DNA of 64,000 nucleotides from Pardosa pseudoannulata (lineage: Eukaryota > Arthropoda > Arachnida > Araneae > Lycosidae). The translations under genes and the position numbers were made by a program. Numbering within the stretch: the first letter of the stretch is position 1; every line of letters starts with the position of its first letter. The stretch spans positions 93,172,039 through 93,236,038 of the forward strand of contig CM063508.1 in NCBI GenBank assembly GCA_032207245.1, read 5' to 3'. The notes beneath the pieces were generated by a model. It searched no databases, was not told where the DNA came from, and saw only the letters and a program-made list of their open reading frames with translations. Positions 39,420-53,564 of this stretch are shown here, one piece after another.

Positions 39420-42400
39420 TGTGTACTCAGAAATTTGCTTTGTTTGTATAAAACCTGACATGTGTAATATACTAGTCACTTCTACGGATTGAATTTGTGA
39501 GAAATGTAAATTTCTAAATTCGTTCTCGAAATGTTTTTGGTATATCAAATTATTTTATTAGAAGCTGGCAAATACAAAATACGCAATAGAAGTGTTATAT
39601 TAAATATCCGATCATTTTCAATATGAATTGTTTTGTAATAGATTTCTGGTAGTGTTTTTTATATACAAGTCACAAGGATAATAAATTGTAAATGTTTTGA
39701 TAGGTGCAAAGTTCTATACATAAATTCTAAAATGTCTACTAAAAAGTTCACTTTCTTTTGTTTAAAACCTGACATGTTTAATATACTAGTCACTTCTACT
39801 GCCTGAGTTTGTAAAAAATGTAAATTTCTAAATTTACTCTTGAAATTTTTTTGGCATATCAAAATGTTTCACTAGCAGTTGACAAATACAAACTACGCAA
39901 TAGAAGTTTTATATTAAATATTCGATCATTATCAATATGAATTGTTTTGATATAGATTTTTGGTAGTGTTGTTCAACTACAGGTTACAAGAAGAATAGAA
40001 TGTAAATGTTTTGATTGGTGCCACTTCTATACATAAATACTAAAATGTGTACTAAAAAGTGTGCTTTCTTTTGTGTTAAACCTACATGTTCAATATACTA
40101 GTCACTTCTACTGCCTGAGTTTGTGAAAAATGTAAATTTCTAAATTTATTCTTGAAATGTTTTTTGGCATATAAAAATGTTTTACTAGCAGTTGACAAAT
40201 ACAAAATATGCAATAGAAGTTTTATAATAAATATTAGATCATTATCAATATTAATCGTTTTCTTATAGATTTCTGGTAGTGTTGTTCAGATACAGGTCAC
40301 AAGATGAATAGAATGTAGATGTTTTGATTGGTGCAACTTCTATACATAAGTACTAAAATGTGTACTAAAAAGCTTGCTTTCTTTTGTGTTAAACCTGACA
40401 TGTTTAATATACTAGTCACGTCTTTTGATTGAGTTTGTGTAAAATGTAAATTTCTTCTCAAAATGTTTTTTGGCATATTAAAACGATTTTACTAGCAGTT
40501 GACAAATACAAAACATGCAATAGAAGTTTTATATTAAATATTCGATAATTATTAATATGAATTGTTTTGATATAGATTTTCTGGTAGTGTTGTTCAGATA
40601 CAGGTTACAAGAAGAATAGAATGTAAATGTTTTCATTGGTGCTTTTTCTATACATAAATACTAAAATGTGTACTAAAAAGTTCGCTTTCTTTTGTATAAA
40701 ACCTGACAGTTTAATATACTAGTCACTTCTACTGATTGAGTTTGTGAGAAACGTAAATCTCTAAATTCATTCTCGAAATGTTTTTAGTATATCAAAACGT
40801 TTTACTAGCAGTTGGCAAATACAAAATACGCAATAGAAGTTTTATAATAAATATTCGATCATTATCAATATTAATTGTTTTGTATTAGATTTCTGGTAGT
40901 GTTGTTCAGATACAGGTCACAAGATGAATAGAATATAGATGTTTTGATTGGTGCATTTTTTATACATAAATACTAAAATGTGTACTGAAAAATTCGTTTT
41001 ATTTTGTGTAAAACCTGACATATTTAATATGTTAGTCACGTCTTTTGATTGAGTTTGTGTAAAATGTAAATTTCTTCTCGGAATGTTTTTGGCATATCAA
41101 AATGTTTTACTAGCAGTTGACAAATACAAAACATGCAATAGAAGTTTTATATTAAATATTCGATAATTATTAATATGAATTATTTTGTAATAGAATTCTG
41201 GTAGTGTTGTTCAGATAACAAAATAGAATGTAGATGTTTTGATTGGTGCAACTTCTATACATAAATACTAAAATGTGTACTAAAAAGTTTGCTTTCTTTT
41301 GTGTTAAACCTGACATGTTTAATATACTAGTCACTTCTACTGAATGAGTTTGTGAAATATGCAAATTTCTAAATTCATTCTCGGAATGTTTTTGGCATAT
41401 CAAAATGTTTTACTAGCAGTTGACAAATACAAAACATGCAATAGAAGTTTTATATTAAATATTCGATAATTATCAATATTAATCGTTTTCTTATAGATTT
41501 CGGGTAGTGTTGTTCAGATACAGGTCACAAGATGAATAGAATATAGATGTTTTGATTGGTGCATTTTTTATACATAAATACTAAAATGTGTACTGAAAAA
41601 TTCGTTTTATTTTGTGTAAAACCTGACATATTTAATATACTAGTCCCTTCTACTGATTGAGTTTGTGAGAAATATAAATTTCTTCTCGGAATGTTTTTGG
41701 CATATCAAAATGTTTTACTAGCAGTTGACAAATACAAAACATGCAATAGAAGTTTTATATTAAATATTCGATAATTATTAATATGAATTATTTTGTAATA
41801 GAATTCTGGTTGTGTTGTTCAGATACCATTCACAAGAAGAATAGAATGTAAATGTTTTCATTGGTGCTTTTTCTATACATAAATACTAAAATGTGTACTA
41901 AAAAGTTCGCTTTCTTTTGTATAAAACCTGACAGTTTAATATACTAGTCACTTCTACTGATTGAGTTTGTGAGAAACGTAAATTTCTAAATTTATTCTTG
42001 AAATGTTTTTTGGCATATAAAAATGTTTTACTAGCAGTTGACAAATACAAAATATGCAATAGAAGTTTTATAATAAATATTAGATCATTATCAATATTAA
42101 TCGTTTTCTTATAGATTTCTGGTAGTGTTGTTCAGATACAGGTCACAAGATGAATAGAATGTAGATGTTTTGATTGGTGCAACTTCTATACATAAGTACT
42201 AAAATGTGTACTGAAAAATTCGTTTTATTTTGTGTAAAACCTGACATATTTAATATGTTAGTCACGTCTTTTGATTGAGTTTGTGTAAAATGTAAATTTC
42301 TTCTCAAAATGTTTTTGGCATATTAAAACGATTTACTAGCAGTTGACAAATACTAAACATGCAATAGAAGTTTTATATTAAATATTCGATAATTATTAAT

Positions 42401-44985
42401 ATGAATTATTTTGTAATAGATTTCTGGTAGTGTTGTTCAGATACAGGTCACAAGATGAATAGAATGTAGATGTTTTGATTGGTGCAACTTCTATACATAA
42501 GTACTAAAATGTGTACTAAAAAGCTTGCTTTCTTTTGTGTTAAACCTGACATGTTTAATATACTAGTCACTTCTACTGATTGAGTTTGTGAAATATGTAA
42601 ATTTCTAAATTCATTCTCGGAATGTTTTTGGCATATCAAAATGTTTTACTAGCAGTTGACAAATACAAAACATGCAATAGAAGTTTTATAATAAATATTC
42701 GATCATTATCAATATTAATCGTTTTTTTTTATAGATTTCTGGTAGTGTTGTTCAGATAAATAGAATGTAGATGTTTTGATTGGTGCAACTTCTATACATA
42801 AATACTAAAATGTGTACTGAAAAATTCGCTTTCTTTTGTGTAAAACCTGACATGTTTAATATGTTAGTCACGTCTTTTGATTGAGTTTGTGTAAAATGTA
42901 AATTTCTTCTCAAATGTTTTTGGCATATCAAAATGTTTTACTAGCAGTTGACAAATACAAAACATGCAATAGAAGTTTTATATTAAATATTCGATAATTA
43001 TTAATATGAATTATTTTGTAATAGAATTCTGGTTGTGTTGTTCAGATACCATTCACAAGAAGAATAGAATGTAGATGTTTTGATTGGTGCAACTTCTATA
43101 CATAAATACTAAAATGTGTACTAAAAAGTTTGCTTTCTTTTGTGTTAAACCTGACATGTTTAATATACTAGTCACTTCTACTGAATGAGTTTGTGAAATA
43201 TGCAAATTTCTAAATTCATTCTCGGAATGTTTTTGGCATATCAAAATGTTTTACTAGCAGTTGACAAATACAAAACATGCAATAGAAGTTTTATAATAAA
43301 TATTAGATCATTATCAATATTAATCGTTTTCTTATAGATTTCTGGTAGTGTTGTTCAGATACAGGTCACAAGATGAATAGAATGTAGATGTTTTGATTGG
43401 TGCAACTTCTATACATAAGTACTAAAATGTGTACTAAAAAGCTTGCTTTCTTTTGTGTTAAACCTGACATATTTAATATGTTTAGTCACGTCTTTTGATT
43501 GAGTTTGTGTAAAATGTAAATTTCTTCTCAAAATGTTTTTGGCATATTAAAACGATTTACTAGCAGTTGACAAATACTAAATACGCAATAGAAGTTTTAT
43601 ATTAAATATTCGATCATTATCAATATGAATGGTTTTGATATAGATTTCTGGTAGTGTTGTTCAGATACAGGTCACAAGAAGAATAGAATGTAGATGTTTT
43701 GATTGGTGCAACTTCTATACATAAGTACTAAAATGTGTACTAAAAAGCTTGCTTTCTTTTGTGTTAAACCTGACATGTTTAATATACTAGTCACTTCTAC
43801 TGATTGAGTTTGTGAAATATGTAAATTTCTAAATTCATTCTCGGAATGTTTTTGGCATATCAAAATGTTTTACTAGCAGTTGACAAATACAAAACATGCA
43901 ATAGAAGCTTTATAATAAATATTGGATCATTATCAATATGAATTATTTTGTAATAGATTTCTGGTAGTGTTGTTCAGATAAATAGACTGTAGATGTTTTG
44001 ATTGGTGCAACTTCTATACATAAATACTAAAATGTGTACTGAAAAATTCGTTTTCTTTTGTGTAAAACCTGACATGTTTAATATGTTAGTCACGTCTTTT
44101 GAATTGAGTTTGTGTAAAATGTAAATTTCTTCTCAAAATGTTTTTGGCATATCAAAATGTTTTACTAGCAGTTGACAAATACAAAACATGCAATAGAAGT
44201 TTTATATTAAATATTCGATAATTATTAATATGAATTATTTTGTAATAGAATTCTGGTTGTGTTGTTCAACTACAGGTTACAAGAAGAATAGAATGTAAAT
44301 GTTTTGATTGGTGCCACTTCTATACATAAATACTAAAATGTGTACTAAAAAGTGTGCTTTCTTTTGTGTTAAACCTACATGTTCAATATACTAGTTACTT
44401 CTACTGATTGAGTTTGGGAAATATGTAAATTTCTAAATTCATTCTCGGAATTTTTTTAGCATATCAAAATGCTTTACTATCAGTTGACAAATACAAAATA
44501 CGCAATAGAATCTTTGTAAAAAATATTCGATCATTATCAATATGAATTGTTTTGTATTAGATTTCGGGTAGTGTTGTTCAGATACAGGTCACAAGATGAA
44601 TAGAATATAGATGTTTTGATTGGTGCATTTTTTATACATAAATACTAAAATGTGTACTAAAAAGTTCGCTTTCTTTTGTATAAAACCTGACATATTTAAT
44701 ATACTAGTCACTTCTACTGATTGAGTTTGTGAGAAACGTAAATCTCTAAATTCATTCTCGAAATGTTTTTTGGTATATAAAAACATTTTACTAGCATTTG
44801 CCAGATACAATATACGCAATAGAAGCTTTATAATAAATATTGGATCATTATCAATATGATTTATTTTGTAATAGATTTCTGGTAGTGTTGTTCAGATACA
44901 GGTTACAAGAAAAATAGAATGTAAATGTTTTGATTGGTGCAACTTCTATACATAAATACTAAAATGTATACTAAAAAGTATAAAA
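39420..44985. repeat. Tandem array of ~305-315 bp units, partly dimeric
   Basis: About 18 units share gactagtcac-type text, ttgacaaatacaaaacatgc, caatagaagttttat, ctggtagtgttgttcagata, tagatgttttgattggtgca and tatacataaatactaaaatg. Unit starts (tagtcac anchor) are near 39471, 39785, 40097, 40411, 40722, 41029, 41328, 41639, 41944, 42255, 42563, 42866, 43168, 43483, 43786, 44086, 44391 and 44703. Two subtypes exist: A (cacttctactgattgag... aaatttctaaattcattctc) and B (cacgtcttttgattgag... aaatttcttctc). From 40722 they largely alternate. Confidence 0.9.
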
Positions 44986-46189
44986 TATCGAATACATTAA
45001 CCAAAATTTCATTTAATGCATTGTCGATATTAGGATGTTTACATTTTACATTAAGTACTATACAAAATTCCATCCGAAAAACATTATTTTTATTTTTTAT
45101 CCGACTGTCTATTATTCTATTTTTCAGATGGAAAATGCTGTTAAGTTTCCAAAAAACTGACGTTCCAATTTTAGTTTACTAATTTACAAGTTTATAAATT
45201 AACAAACACTGATACACACTGTGTCATTAACTGAGTGATTTTAAATTGTGTATTTATGTTTCCATAATCATAGGGTGATAATATTTCAAATAGTGTTTAA
45301 CATATTATTTCCACACACTTATAAATTGTTCAGTGTGGCAGGGTACAACTATTCATTTTAATGCGAATTTACGTATTTGAAAAAAATACACTCAAATAAA
45401 TTTAGTGTGTCTACGATAACAAAGATCTTTGTTACTGCATAGTAATTAGGAAATGTCTCACCAAGCCTTCAAATATAGAAATATGGAGCTTATTTTCATA
45501 AATAACAAATTCGTTTTATCTAGAATAAGAGAACTAACTCCCTCTGGAATCTACACATAAAGGGAATCTTTAATTATTTCTTTCATTCCATTTCTATTAC
45601 ATGTATACTTTTCTCTGATTTTCTCTCATTGTTGTTTTTTTTTAAGATAAGATTTTTATTTTTGATTATCAATATAATGCATACTCTTAGAATCTCTTAG
45701 AAACTCAACCCTGCATACTCTTAGAAAATAGTCTATATATCCTATTTTTCAAAATTTAGAAATGTACCGCAAACAAAAAATACAAAATTAAGCTGTTTTA
45801 TAATATTATGTGCTAAATTTTCTGTAGCCTTCTTGCCGTAATTATTTTTAGTTCATTTTTTTCCCTTTTGATTTGATTGATATTTTCATGTGGTTATTTT
45901 GTTTTTAAATACATAATTTTTATTTTGGATGCAACTTATAAACACCAACTGTATATCCCAAATAGTTTCCATTTAATTGTTTTTCAGTATCTAAACATTA
46001 GACGTGCTTTGATTTCTTTCAAAATGATTTATATAGAGTAATATAATAGTCTATGCTTAATAATTCAATAAAAAGAAATTATTACTTTAAAAATATTACG
46101 TGGTTGGGCACATACACAAGGAGACCGCTTCGGCAGTATGATACTGGCCACAAGGCTCAGGAAATATAAAACAAGCTGCCCGTTATTAT
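44986..46189. other. No recognisable features
   Basis: A+T-rich sequence; near 45680-45730 the short phrase cttagaa is repeated (actcttagaatctcttagaa, catactcttagaaaat). Confidence 0.5.
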
Positions 46190-46731
46190 GTATCTTTCTT
46201 CATCTATCGGTATTGTCATAAAAAACAATTTAAATCATCCTACTCGGTTGGTAGAATGTTCAACCCTAAGAGCTTCTAATTATATACTTCTTCCCTAGCG
46301 TTGATTACTAGAATTGTAACACCGCTCTATCGATGTTGTCATAAACAAAGTGCAATTTACAGTATAAGATGTAAGCGTCCATGCGACATGGTTTGCTAGA
46401 TTTTCCCAACCATCCCGCCCTTTAAGTGTCTCTTATTATATACTTTATTCCCCTAGCGGTGATTACTAGCATTTGTAACACAGTGCCATCTATCGGTGTT
46501 ATCATACAAAATGCAATTTACAGTATAAGATCTAGAGGCTTCCATGCTACACGATTGATGGAATGTTCCCAACTCTCCCACCCTTAAAGAGTCTCTTATT
46601 TATATACTTTCTTCTAGCGGTGATTGCTAGCAATTACAACACAGCGCATCTACCGGTACTGTCATAGAAAATACAATTTACAGTACAAGATGAAGTCCAA
46701 GCGAATAGTTTGCTGAATGTTCCAACTATTA
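46190..46731. repeat. Short tandem array, ~162-bp units, about 3.5 copies
   Basis: Units contain ctagcggtgattactagca, atctatcggtgttatcata and caatttacagtataagat. Anchors at the gt(t)gtcata block lie near 46209, 46333, 46495 and 46658. The last unit runs directly into the MITE at 46732. Copies are well diverged. Confidence 0.8.
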
Positions 46732-47344
46732 TTAACCCTCTAAGCGGTTCGCACGTACAATTTTCAATTTCCAAAAACGTTCTAAAAATGTATGTATTGT
46801 ACATTTCTGCCAGTGATTTCCCCCATGGAGTTTTGAGTAGGAGAGTCAGGTCGATTGTTAAGGAACTGCATCCCTCTTTGACTGACATTTATTGAAGGAT
46901 GCACCCATATTCCCTGAGGCACAAAGACTCTGATAGCTCCTCATGGCTTTGTCAATCTCTATTTCGAAGTATTTCGTTTGCGGTAACACATGTATCTCTA
47001 ATTGTACCATTTAAATATCTTGGATGCCTTTCGTAAAAAAGTATAAATAATTATCTTAAAAAATATTTTTATTCGTAATTTTAGAATCCATTATTTCGTA
47101 TGGGATGATCTTCGAGACTTGACGAGCTTTATGCTATTAAAAATTAACAATTTATAATGTCTATTTATATATCTATTTATAACCGGAAGTAAAAGGACAA
47201 TACGATGGTGGGTTTCCCGTATTCCAATCTAGTCGACAAAGTGTGAAGTAAAAAATCATAGAACACTTTGGTCACTGACACAATAGAACTTAAACATATT
47301 TTTGGCGACTTTTTTTCCTCAATGTGTTCCGCTAGGAGGGTTAA
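46732..47344 (+). mobile_element. piggyBac-like TTAA MITE, copy 2 (613 bp)
   Basis: TTAA at 46732-46735 and 47341-47344. Termini are TTAACCCTCTAAGCGG on the left and TTAACCCTCCTAGCGG read from the right. It is homologous along its length to 14116-14772, sharing catttattga(a/g)ggatgcacc, atctctatttcgaagtattt, tgatcttcgagacttgacga and ctatttataaccggaagtaa. It is non-coding. Overlapping open frames (46634-46888 minus, 46710-46895 plus) are not shared intact with copy 1. A paralogous empty site for this copy was not found. Confidence 0.85.
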
Positions 47345-49075
47345 TTTAAAATAATAGTTTGTAAATAATAAAACATGGCAATTAAACAAAAAATAAGAAT
47401 ACGTTATACCAATTTTCAATCAGTTATTACTTAATGGACACACAAAATAAGCCTTTTTGAAATCTGAAATAAGAGTTTATTTTTGTTTTTAATATTTAGA
47501 ATTACATCAGGATAAAGTTTATAAGTTTTCCTCTGAAACATATTCAAGGTCTGACTCAAACTACTATAACTTAATCTCATTTAAATGTTATAATTCTCCT
47601 GAAAATGATTAATTTAGTATTTCAAATTCTCGCTTCTTTTCCATTAAAATTACAATTTAATTACAACTGAGTATCTTTCGCTGTTAATCGGGCCAAATTT
47701 TGATACTGAGTAAAATTTATCTTTTAGATGAAGACAGAAGTATATTATGTAGATATCGTTGCAAGAATCCCAAAATTTTGAATAATTGGAGATAAAGATT
47801 CATATTTATCTGACTTCGGTTATAGTACTTATCTATTTTTAATATTTCTCAATTTCTGTACTTTAGCTGTTTCAATCATTTTAAAAGCAATATTTATTCA
47901 GAAATGAATATTTCCTCCTTAAATGTGACAGTAAAACAGACCTAAGATTTCATGATAGTTTTGAACTCAAGATGGACAGGATTAAACCTGTTTGCATTAG
48001 AAAGTTTAAGGTATCCGTCTCCTTTAAAAACGTCATTTTTTGCTAAAAATCATAATTTGTTTTTTATTTCTCTATTGTACATTTTCAACTTTTAGGCTTC
48101 TAAATCTGTTTTTGTTCTGTATCTACGGCATTTTAAAGAAAAGTAACAGTGTTTAAACATCAGTGAAAGTGTCGGAAGTAGCGACTTCGGAACGGGAAGT
48201 TGTGAATTTAAAGCCTTTTAAAAAGCATTTTTTGAACAAAACATTTTAAATTTTCATGAAGATTAGTTTAAACATTTTCTAGTATTTTTTTAATAATTAT
48301 CAACTTGGTAATTAGAAAGTTTTGAAGTAAGAAAGTGTGGGGAATTTTACACATGTATTTTAATTTTTTAATAGTTAAATTTGCTTTCATAAACTTCAAA
48401 TGCATTTTTCTCGGAGCGGTATTTTTAAATATATGTTAAAAATTGAAATGTCATTTCTCAAAAAGTTCTTAAAAATATTTTGTTGAAAATTATTTTGAAT
48501 GATTTTTATAGTATTTACTAGTAAGTGACCTAAAAGCTTTAAATTTGGATATTTTTATTGATGTTACACTCATAGTTAAATATAAAGTTAATGAAAATTT
48601 GTTACAAATTCAATGTGTATGATTTTGAAGGAAAAAAATTACCAAATATAAATTAAGCAAAGATTTTAGGTGATTCAGTAGTTCAGTCTATAAGAAATGT
48701 GTTGCATCAATAAATATTGAAAAAATTTTATTTATTAAAAAATTAGACCTTTTAAAAAAAACGATTTTTTTACTGAATATTCTTCATTTATTAGAAATTT
48801 TATAAAAACTTTTTCAGGAATAAATTTTAAAGTGCTATTCTCTATAATAATATAAACAATAAATCTAAAAATGTAAAAATATGAACTAGTATCTACGTTT
48901 AAAGAAAAAAGTTCTCCGAACGTAGACGGATAATTTAATATGATATACAGAAGTGTTAAAGGGAAATATTCATTAGAACACGACAAAATTTCTAAATTCT
49001 AACAAGGAGGAACTAAGAACAAATGGGTTGTGTGCTACTCTTCGGTAGTCTAATATTCAAGGGTTTAGAGGCAAA
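47345..49075. other. No recognisable features
   Basis: A+T-rich sequence. The frame 48735-48986 (minus) is Phe/Ile/Ser-rich without any motif. Confidence 0.5.
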
Positions 49076-49196
49076 TATTGGCATGGATGTTCGTAGTCTT
49101 TTGGGTTGGCTTTAAACAGTATGTCCCGATAATGATAGCCTCCATTTAACAAAATAGTAGACCATAGGGTCCAAAAGCAAAGGAAATCAAACAAAA
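49076..49196 (+). mobile_element. tRNA-Arg SINE, headless diverged copy
   Basis: It starts tattggcatggatgttcgta and continues ttggctttaaacagtatgtc, then atagtagaccatagggtcc and a degraded a-rich tail (aaagcaaaggaaatcaaac). The tRNA-like head is missing, as in 17110-17219. Confidence 0.8.
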
Positions 49197-50483
49197 TGTT
49201 AACAAGGTCTACAAAAATTTGAAATAATAACATGTATTCACATTTATTTGATTGTCAAACACTGTCAATATTTCTACACCATAGCTGCTTTGAAAAGAGA
49301 AAAATATATGGTTAAAAATGATTTCGTATATATATACAGTACTAGAAAAAAAAACAGAAGGTGAACGGAAATAAAGCAGCGGAAAGGTATTTCCGGTTAA
49401 AGTTTCCGACTATCATTTATTTCTTGAACATGAATGGAGGTAAAAGAAAATGCTGAAAAAAACTTACAGTTTTGTGACTGCAAGATCATTTGCAGGTGAA
49501 AAGAAAAATGATCTATTAAATAAAATCTGTAAAGGGAAGAAATCATTCTCTTTGCTACTGTCATTTTTGGTAATAATAGCAAATAAGTCAAGTATTATAT
49601 GACTAATAATTTATGTACTAATAAAACAAAATTATGAGGATTATTTTTTTACAGTTATGATTAGCTTTTTAAAAGAATATTCATAGATATTGAACCCTGA
49701 AAAGGAATTAAAAGGTAAGAGCTTTATTCACATTACTCCCAGGTTTATACTCTTCGGTTACCTTCAGTTTGCAGGACAGTGATGTTAAGTACTCTATTTC
49801 TGTCATTCTAAAATAATTATAGTTAAGCATCCAAAATTACAACTAAGTATAATAGTAATAATTTTAATAGTCAGAGGAGATGTAAGACACTTCTGGTTTG
49901 CTTCCTACCAGTCTAATCTCCTAACTTATTAGCAAGATGTTCGTAATTCGTATTTATCGAAGCCCTCAGTGGAGTACAAACAAATTGAAGCAATCTTACC
50001 AAGAACGCCTACTTTGTAGTCGCTTCCCAGTCTCGAAATCTTTAGTCTAGGCACAACAAATATATTCTCGGCCTTTTTGCGTAACCTTACCTAACTATTT
50101 TCTTTCTCATTTTTTTTCAGATATCCCACGACTTTATTCCTTCAGAGAAAGGGAGACAGTTTCTTACTGCATTACACGTGAATCCCTCATTATTCAATTT
50201 TATGAATATTTTTACCAAAAATAACGTATATTAATCACTGTATGTAATCTAAGTTTATGATTTGTTTCAAATCAAAATTAACAAAACATAGTCATAAAAT
50301 CTTTATAGATTAGAGTAAATAGAAAGATTAAAAGATACTTTTGTTATCTTTCCATAAGAATTAAAATAGTCCAGATAATAAATTATTCTTCGTTAAATTT
50401 ATTTAGGGAGTTGTCTATAAGACTTAAAACTTCCCATTTTACAGTTGTGGAAGATAGGTCAATGATTATTTCAACAACCTGTC
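49197..50483. other. Mostly featureless; one weak splice-bounded candidate
   Basis: No repeat recognised. On the minus strand, positions 49526-49468 (59 nt) lie between an acceptor-like ttcttccctttacag and a consensus GTAAGT donor, with an open reading (ILFNRSFFFSPANDLAVTK). This is thin evidence for a micro-exon. Confidence 0.3.
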
Positions 50484-51652
50484 ATTTTATATATTGATAA
50501 TGAATTGTTGCATCACAAAGTATAGCTAATAAAAAACAAATAAAGCCTTTTTTACATAAGACATTTTTAACACATATAATGGTTTTCAGTACACTTCACA
50601 AAATGGTTGAAGTGTAATTATATTTAAATAGAAGCTATTTATATTAAATGTAGTTTTTGTGTTCATCAGCATAAATTCCTAATCCAGAGGAGAAATATCA
50701 ATTTACATGCTATATACACTTTATAACCTAAAAAAGCATTTAAATATACTTTTACGTTTATATATTACATACACACTTTATTTTTTCAGCAAACACATAA
50801 CTTAATCTGGACTTACGATGTTTAAATTTGGTTCAATACAGTTAAATCTGAAGGAAAAAAGAGACTTTAATGAAAAACAGCAAAATAAACTTTACTCAAT
50901 AAAATTCTATACGACAGCATAAAATTGTATTACTTTTTCATAAATATCAACAGTATCATTTGTTCTGTTATTATCCAAACATCTATCACCTTACAAAAAG
51001 TGAATATATTATCATGGGCACAAACTGAAAAGTAATGTGAAAATGCAAAAAGTTTGTAAAAACATCAACAATTAAATCAAAAATAAAACCTTTATAATGC
51101 GAGTATTGAATGATGATTCATCAATGTCTCTTCGAGATCATGTCTTGCATAACAATAAAGTGTTTTTGATTGATCATTCGTTGCTCAGCAGAATACACAC
51201 GAAGGAAATATTCTGTAGCTTCATTTAATATGTTCCCAAAACTTGTTTCTTACTATAATGTATCGCATTAAATCTTTGGGGAATTTCCGATATCAAATTC
51301 TTAGTTACAGTAGCAGATCAACCCAAGTTATTTTAAATTAAAGGTAATAGACTATTTTATATATTGATAATGAATTGTTGCATCACAAAGTATAGATAAT
51401 AAACAATAAATGAAGCAATCTTGTTACATAAAATATTTATAACACAGATAATGTTTTTTCCTAAACTGCACAAAATGAATGAAGTTTAATTTAATTCAAA
51501 CAGAAGCTATTTATATTAAATTTAAGTATCGTGTTTATCCCCATAAATTTATAAAAAAAGGCGAAATATCAATTTACACGTTATCCACACTTTATAACGT
51601 AAAAAAGAATTTAAATATATTTTTACATTTATACATTACATACACACTTTAA

Positions 51653-51819
51653 GCCTAACGCTGGCCGATTGATTATAGTGCTGATCGTCGGTATCGGAGA
51701 TCGTGGGTTCAAATCCCACTATGGCATAGATGTTCGTATCCTTTCGGAATCGGCTTTAAACAATAGGTCCCGGTCTCATTAGCCCTCATGTGCAACACAG
51801 CTCGAAACCAAACCAAACC
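51653..51819 (+). mobile_element. tRNA-Arg SINE in array unit 2
   Basis: Head gcctaacgctggccgattga, B box gggttcaaatccc, body cggaatcggctttaaacaat, tail aaaccaaaccaaacc. Flanked by catacacac-type sequence on both sides (tacatacacacttta left, catacacattt right), consistent with a ~12-bp target duplication. Part of the cgtagcgctcc segment is deleted. Confidence 0.9.
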
Positions 51820-53564
51820 ATACACATTTCATTATATCAGCAAACACAGAACTTAATCTGAACTTACGATGTTTAAGTTTGGTTCAATACAATTAAATAT
51901 GAAGGAAAAGAAACCTTAATGAAAAACAGAACCTAAACTCTATCAATAAAATTCTATGTGATAGCATAAAATTGTATTAATTTTTCATAAATATCAACAG
52001 GATCATTTGTTATCTTACTACATAAAAATATATCACCTTACAAAAATGTAAATATACTATCATAAACACAAACTGAAAAGTAATGTGAAAATGCAAAAAG
52101 TTTGTAAAAACATCAACAATTTAAATCACAAATAAAACCTTTATGAAGCAAGTATCGAAGGATGATTCATCAATATCTCTTCTCGAGATCATATCTTGCG
52201 TAACAATAAAGTGTTTTTGATTGATCATTCGTTACTTAGCAGAATACACAAGAAAGAAATAGTCTTTGGCTTCATTTAACATGTTCCTAAAACATGCTTC
52301 TTACTATTATGTATCGCAATAAATCTTTGAGGCATTTTCGATATCAAATTCTTAGTTACGGTAGCAGATCAACACAAGTTATTTTAAATTAAAGGTAATA
52401 TATTATTTTATATATTGATAATGAATTGCTGCATCAGAAAGCATAGCTAATAAATATAAAATGAAGCCTTCTTGTTACATAAAACATTTTGGAACACAGA
52501 TAATGATTTTTTCTACACTGCACAAAATGGTTGAAGTTTAATTATATTCAAATAGACAGCTAATTATATTAAATGTAAGTTTCGTGTTCATGAGCATAAA
52601 TTCCTAAACCAGAGGAGAAATATCAATTTACACGCTATCCACACTTTATAACCTAAAAAAGCATTTAAATATACTTTTACGTTTATACATTACATACACA
52701 CTTTATTATTTCAGGACACATAACTTAATCTGGACCTTCGATGTTTAAGTTTGGTTCAATACAATTAAATCTGAAGGTAAAGAAACCTCAATGAAAAACA
52801 GAACCCAAACTGTACTCAATAAAATTCTATACGACAGCATAAAATTGCATTACTTTTTTATATATATCAACAGTATCATTTGTTCTCTTATTATCCAAGC
52901 ATCTATCACCTTACAAAAAGTGAATATATTATCATGGGCACAAACTGAAAAGTAATGTGAAAATGCAAAAAGTTTGCAAAAACATTAACAATTCAAATCA
53001 AAAATAAAACCTTTATAATGCGAGTATCGAATGATGATTCATCAATGTCTCTTCGATATCATATCTTGCATAACAATAAAGTGTTTTTGATTGATCATTC
53101 GTTGCTCAGCAAAATACACAAGAAAGAAATATTCTGTGGCTTCATTTAACATGTTCCCAAAACATGTTTCTTACTATAATGTTTTGCATTAAATCTTTGA
53201 GGAACTTAATTCTTAGTTACGGTAGCAGATCAACCCAATTTATTTTAAATTAAAGGTAATAGATTATTTTATATATTGATAATGAATTGTTGCATCACAA
53301 AGTATAGATAATAAGTAATAAATGAAGCATTCTTGTTACATAACATATTTTAAACTCAGATAATGATTTTTCCTAAACTACACAAAATGGTTGAAGTTTA
53401 ATTATATTCAAATAGAAGGTATTTACATTAGATGTAAGTTTTGTGTTTATCCGCATAAATTCATAAACCAGAGGAGAAATATCGATTTACACGCTATCCA
53501 CACTTTATAACATAAAAAAGCATTTAAATATATTTTTACATTTATACATTACAAACATACTCTA

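Noticed and set aside
34780..44985. Regularly spaced repeats considered as a CRISPR array
   Set aside because: Whole 226-315 bp units repeat with no unique spacers between short repeats, and the DNA is eukaryotic; these are tandem satellites.
47177..47419. 80-codon minus-strand frame
   Set aside because: It overlaps the right end of the second MITE and continues into unrelated flank.
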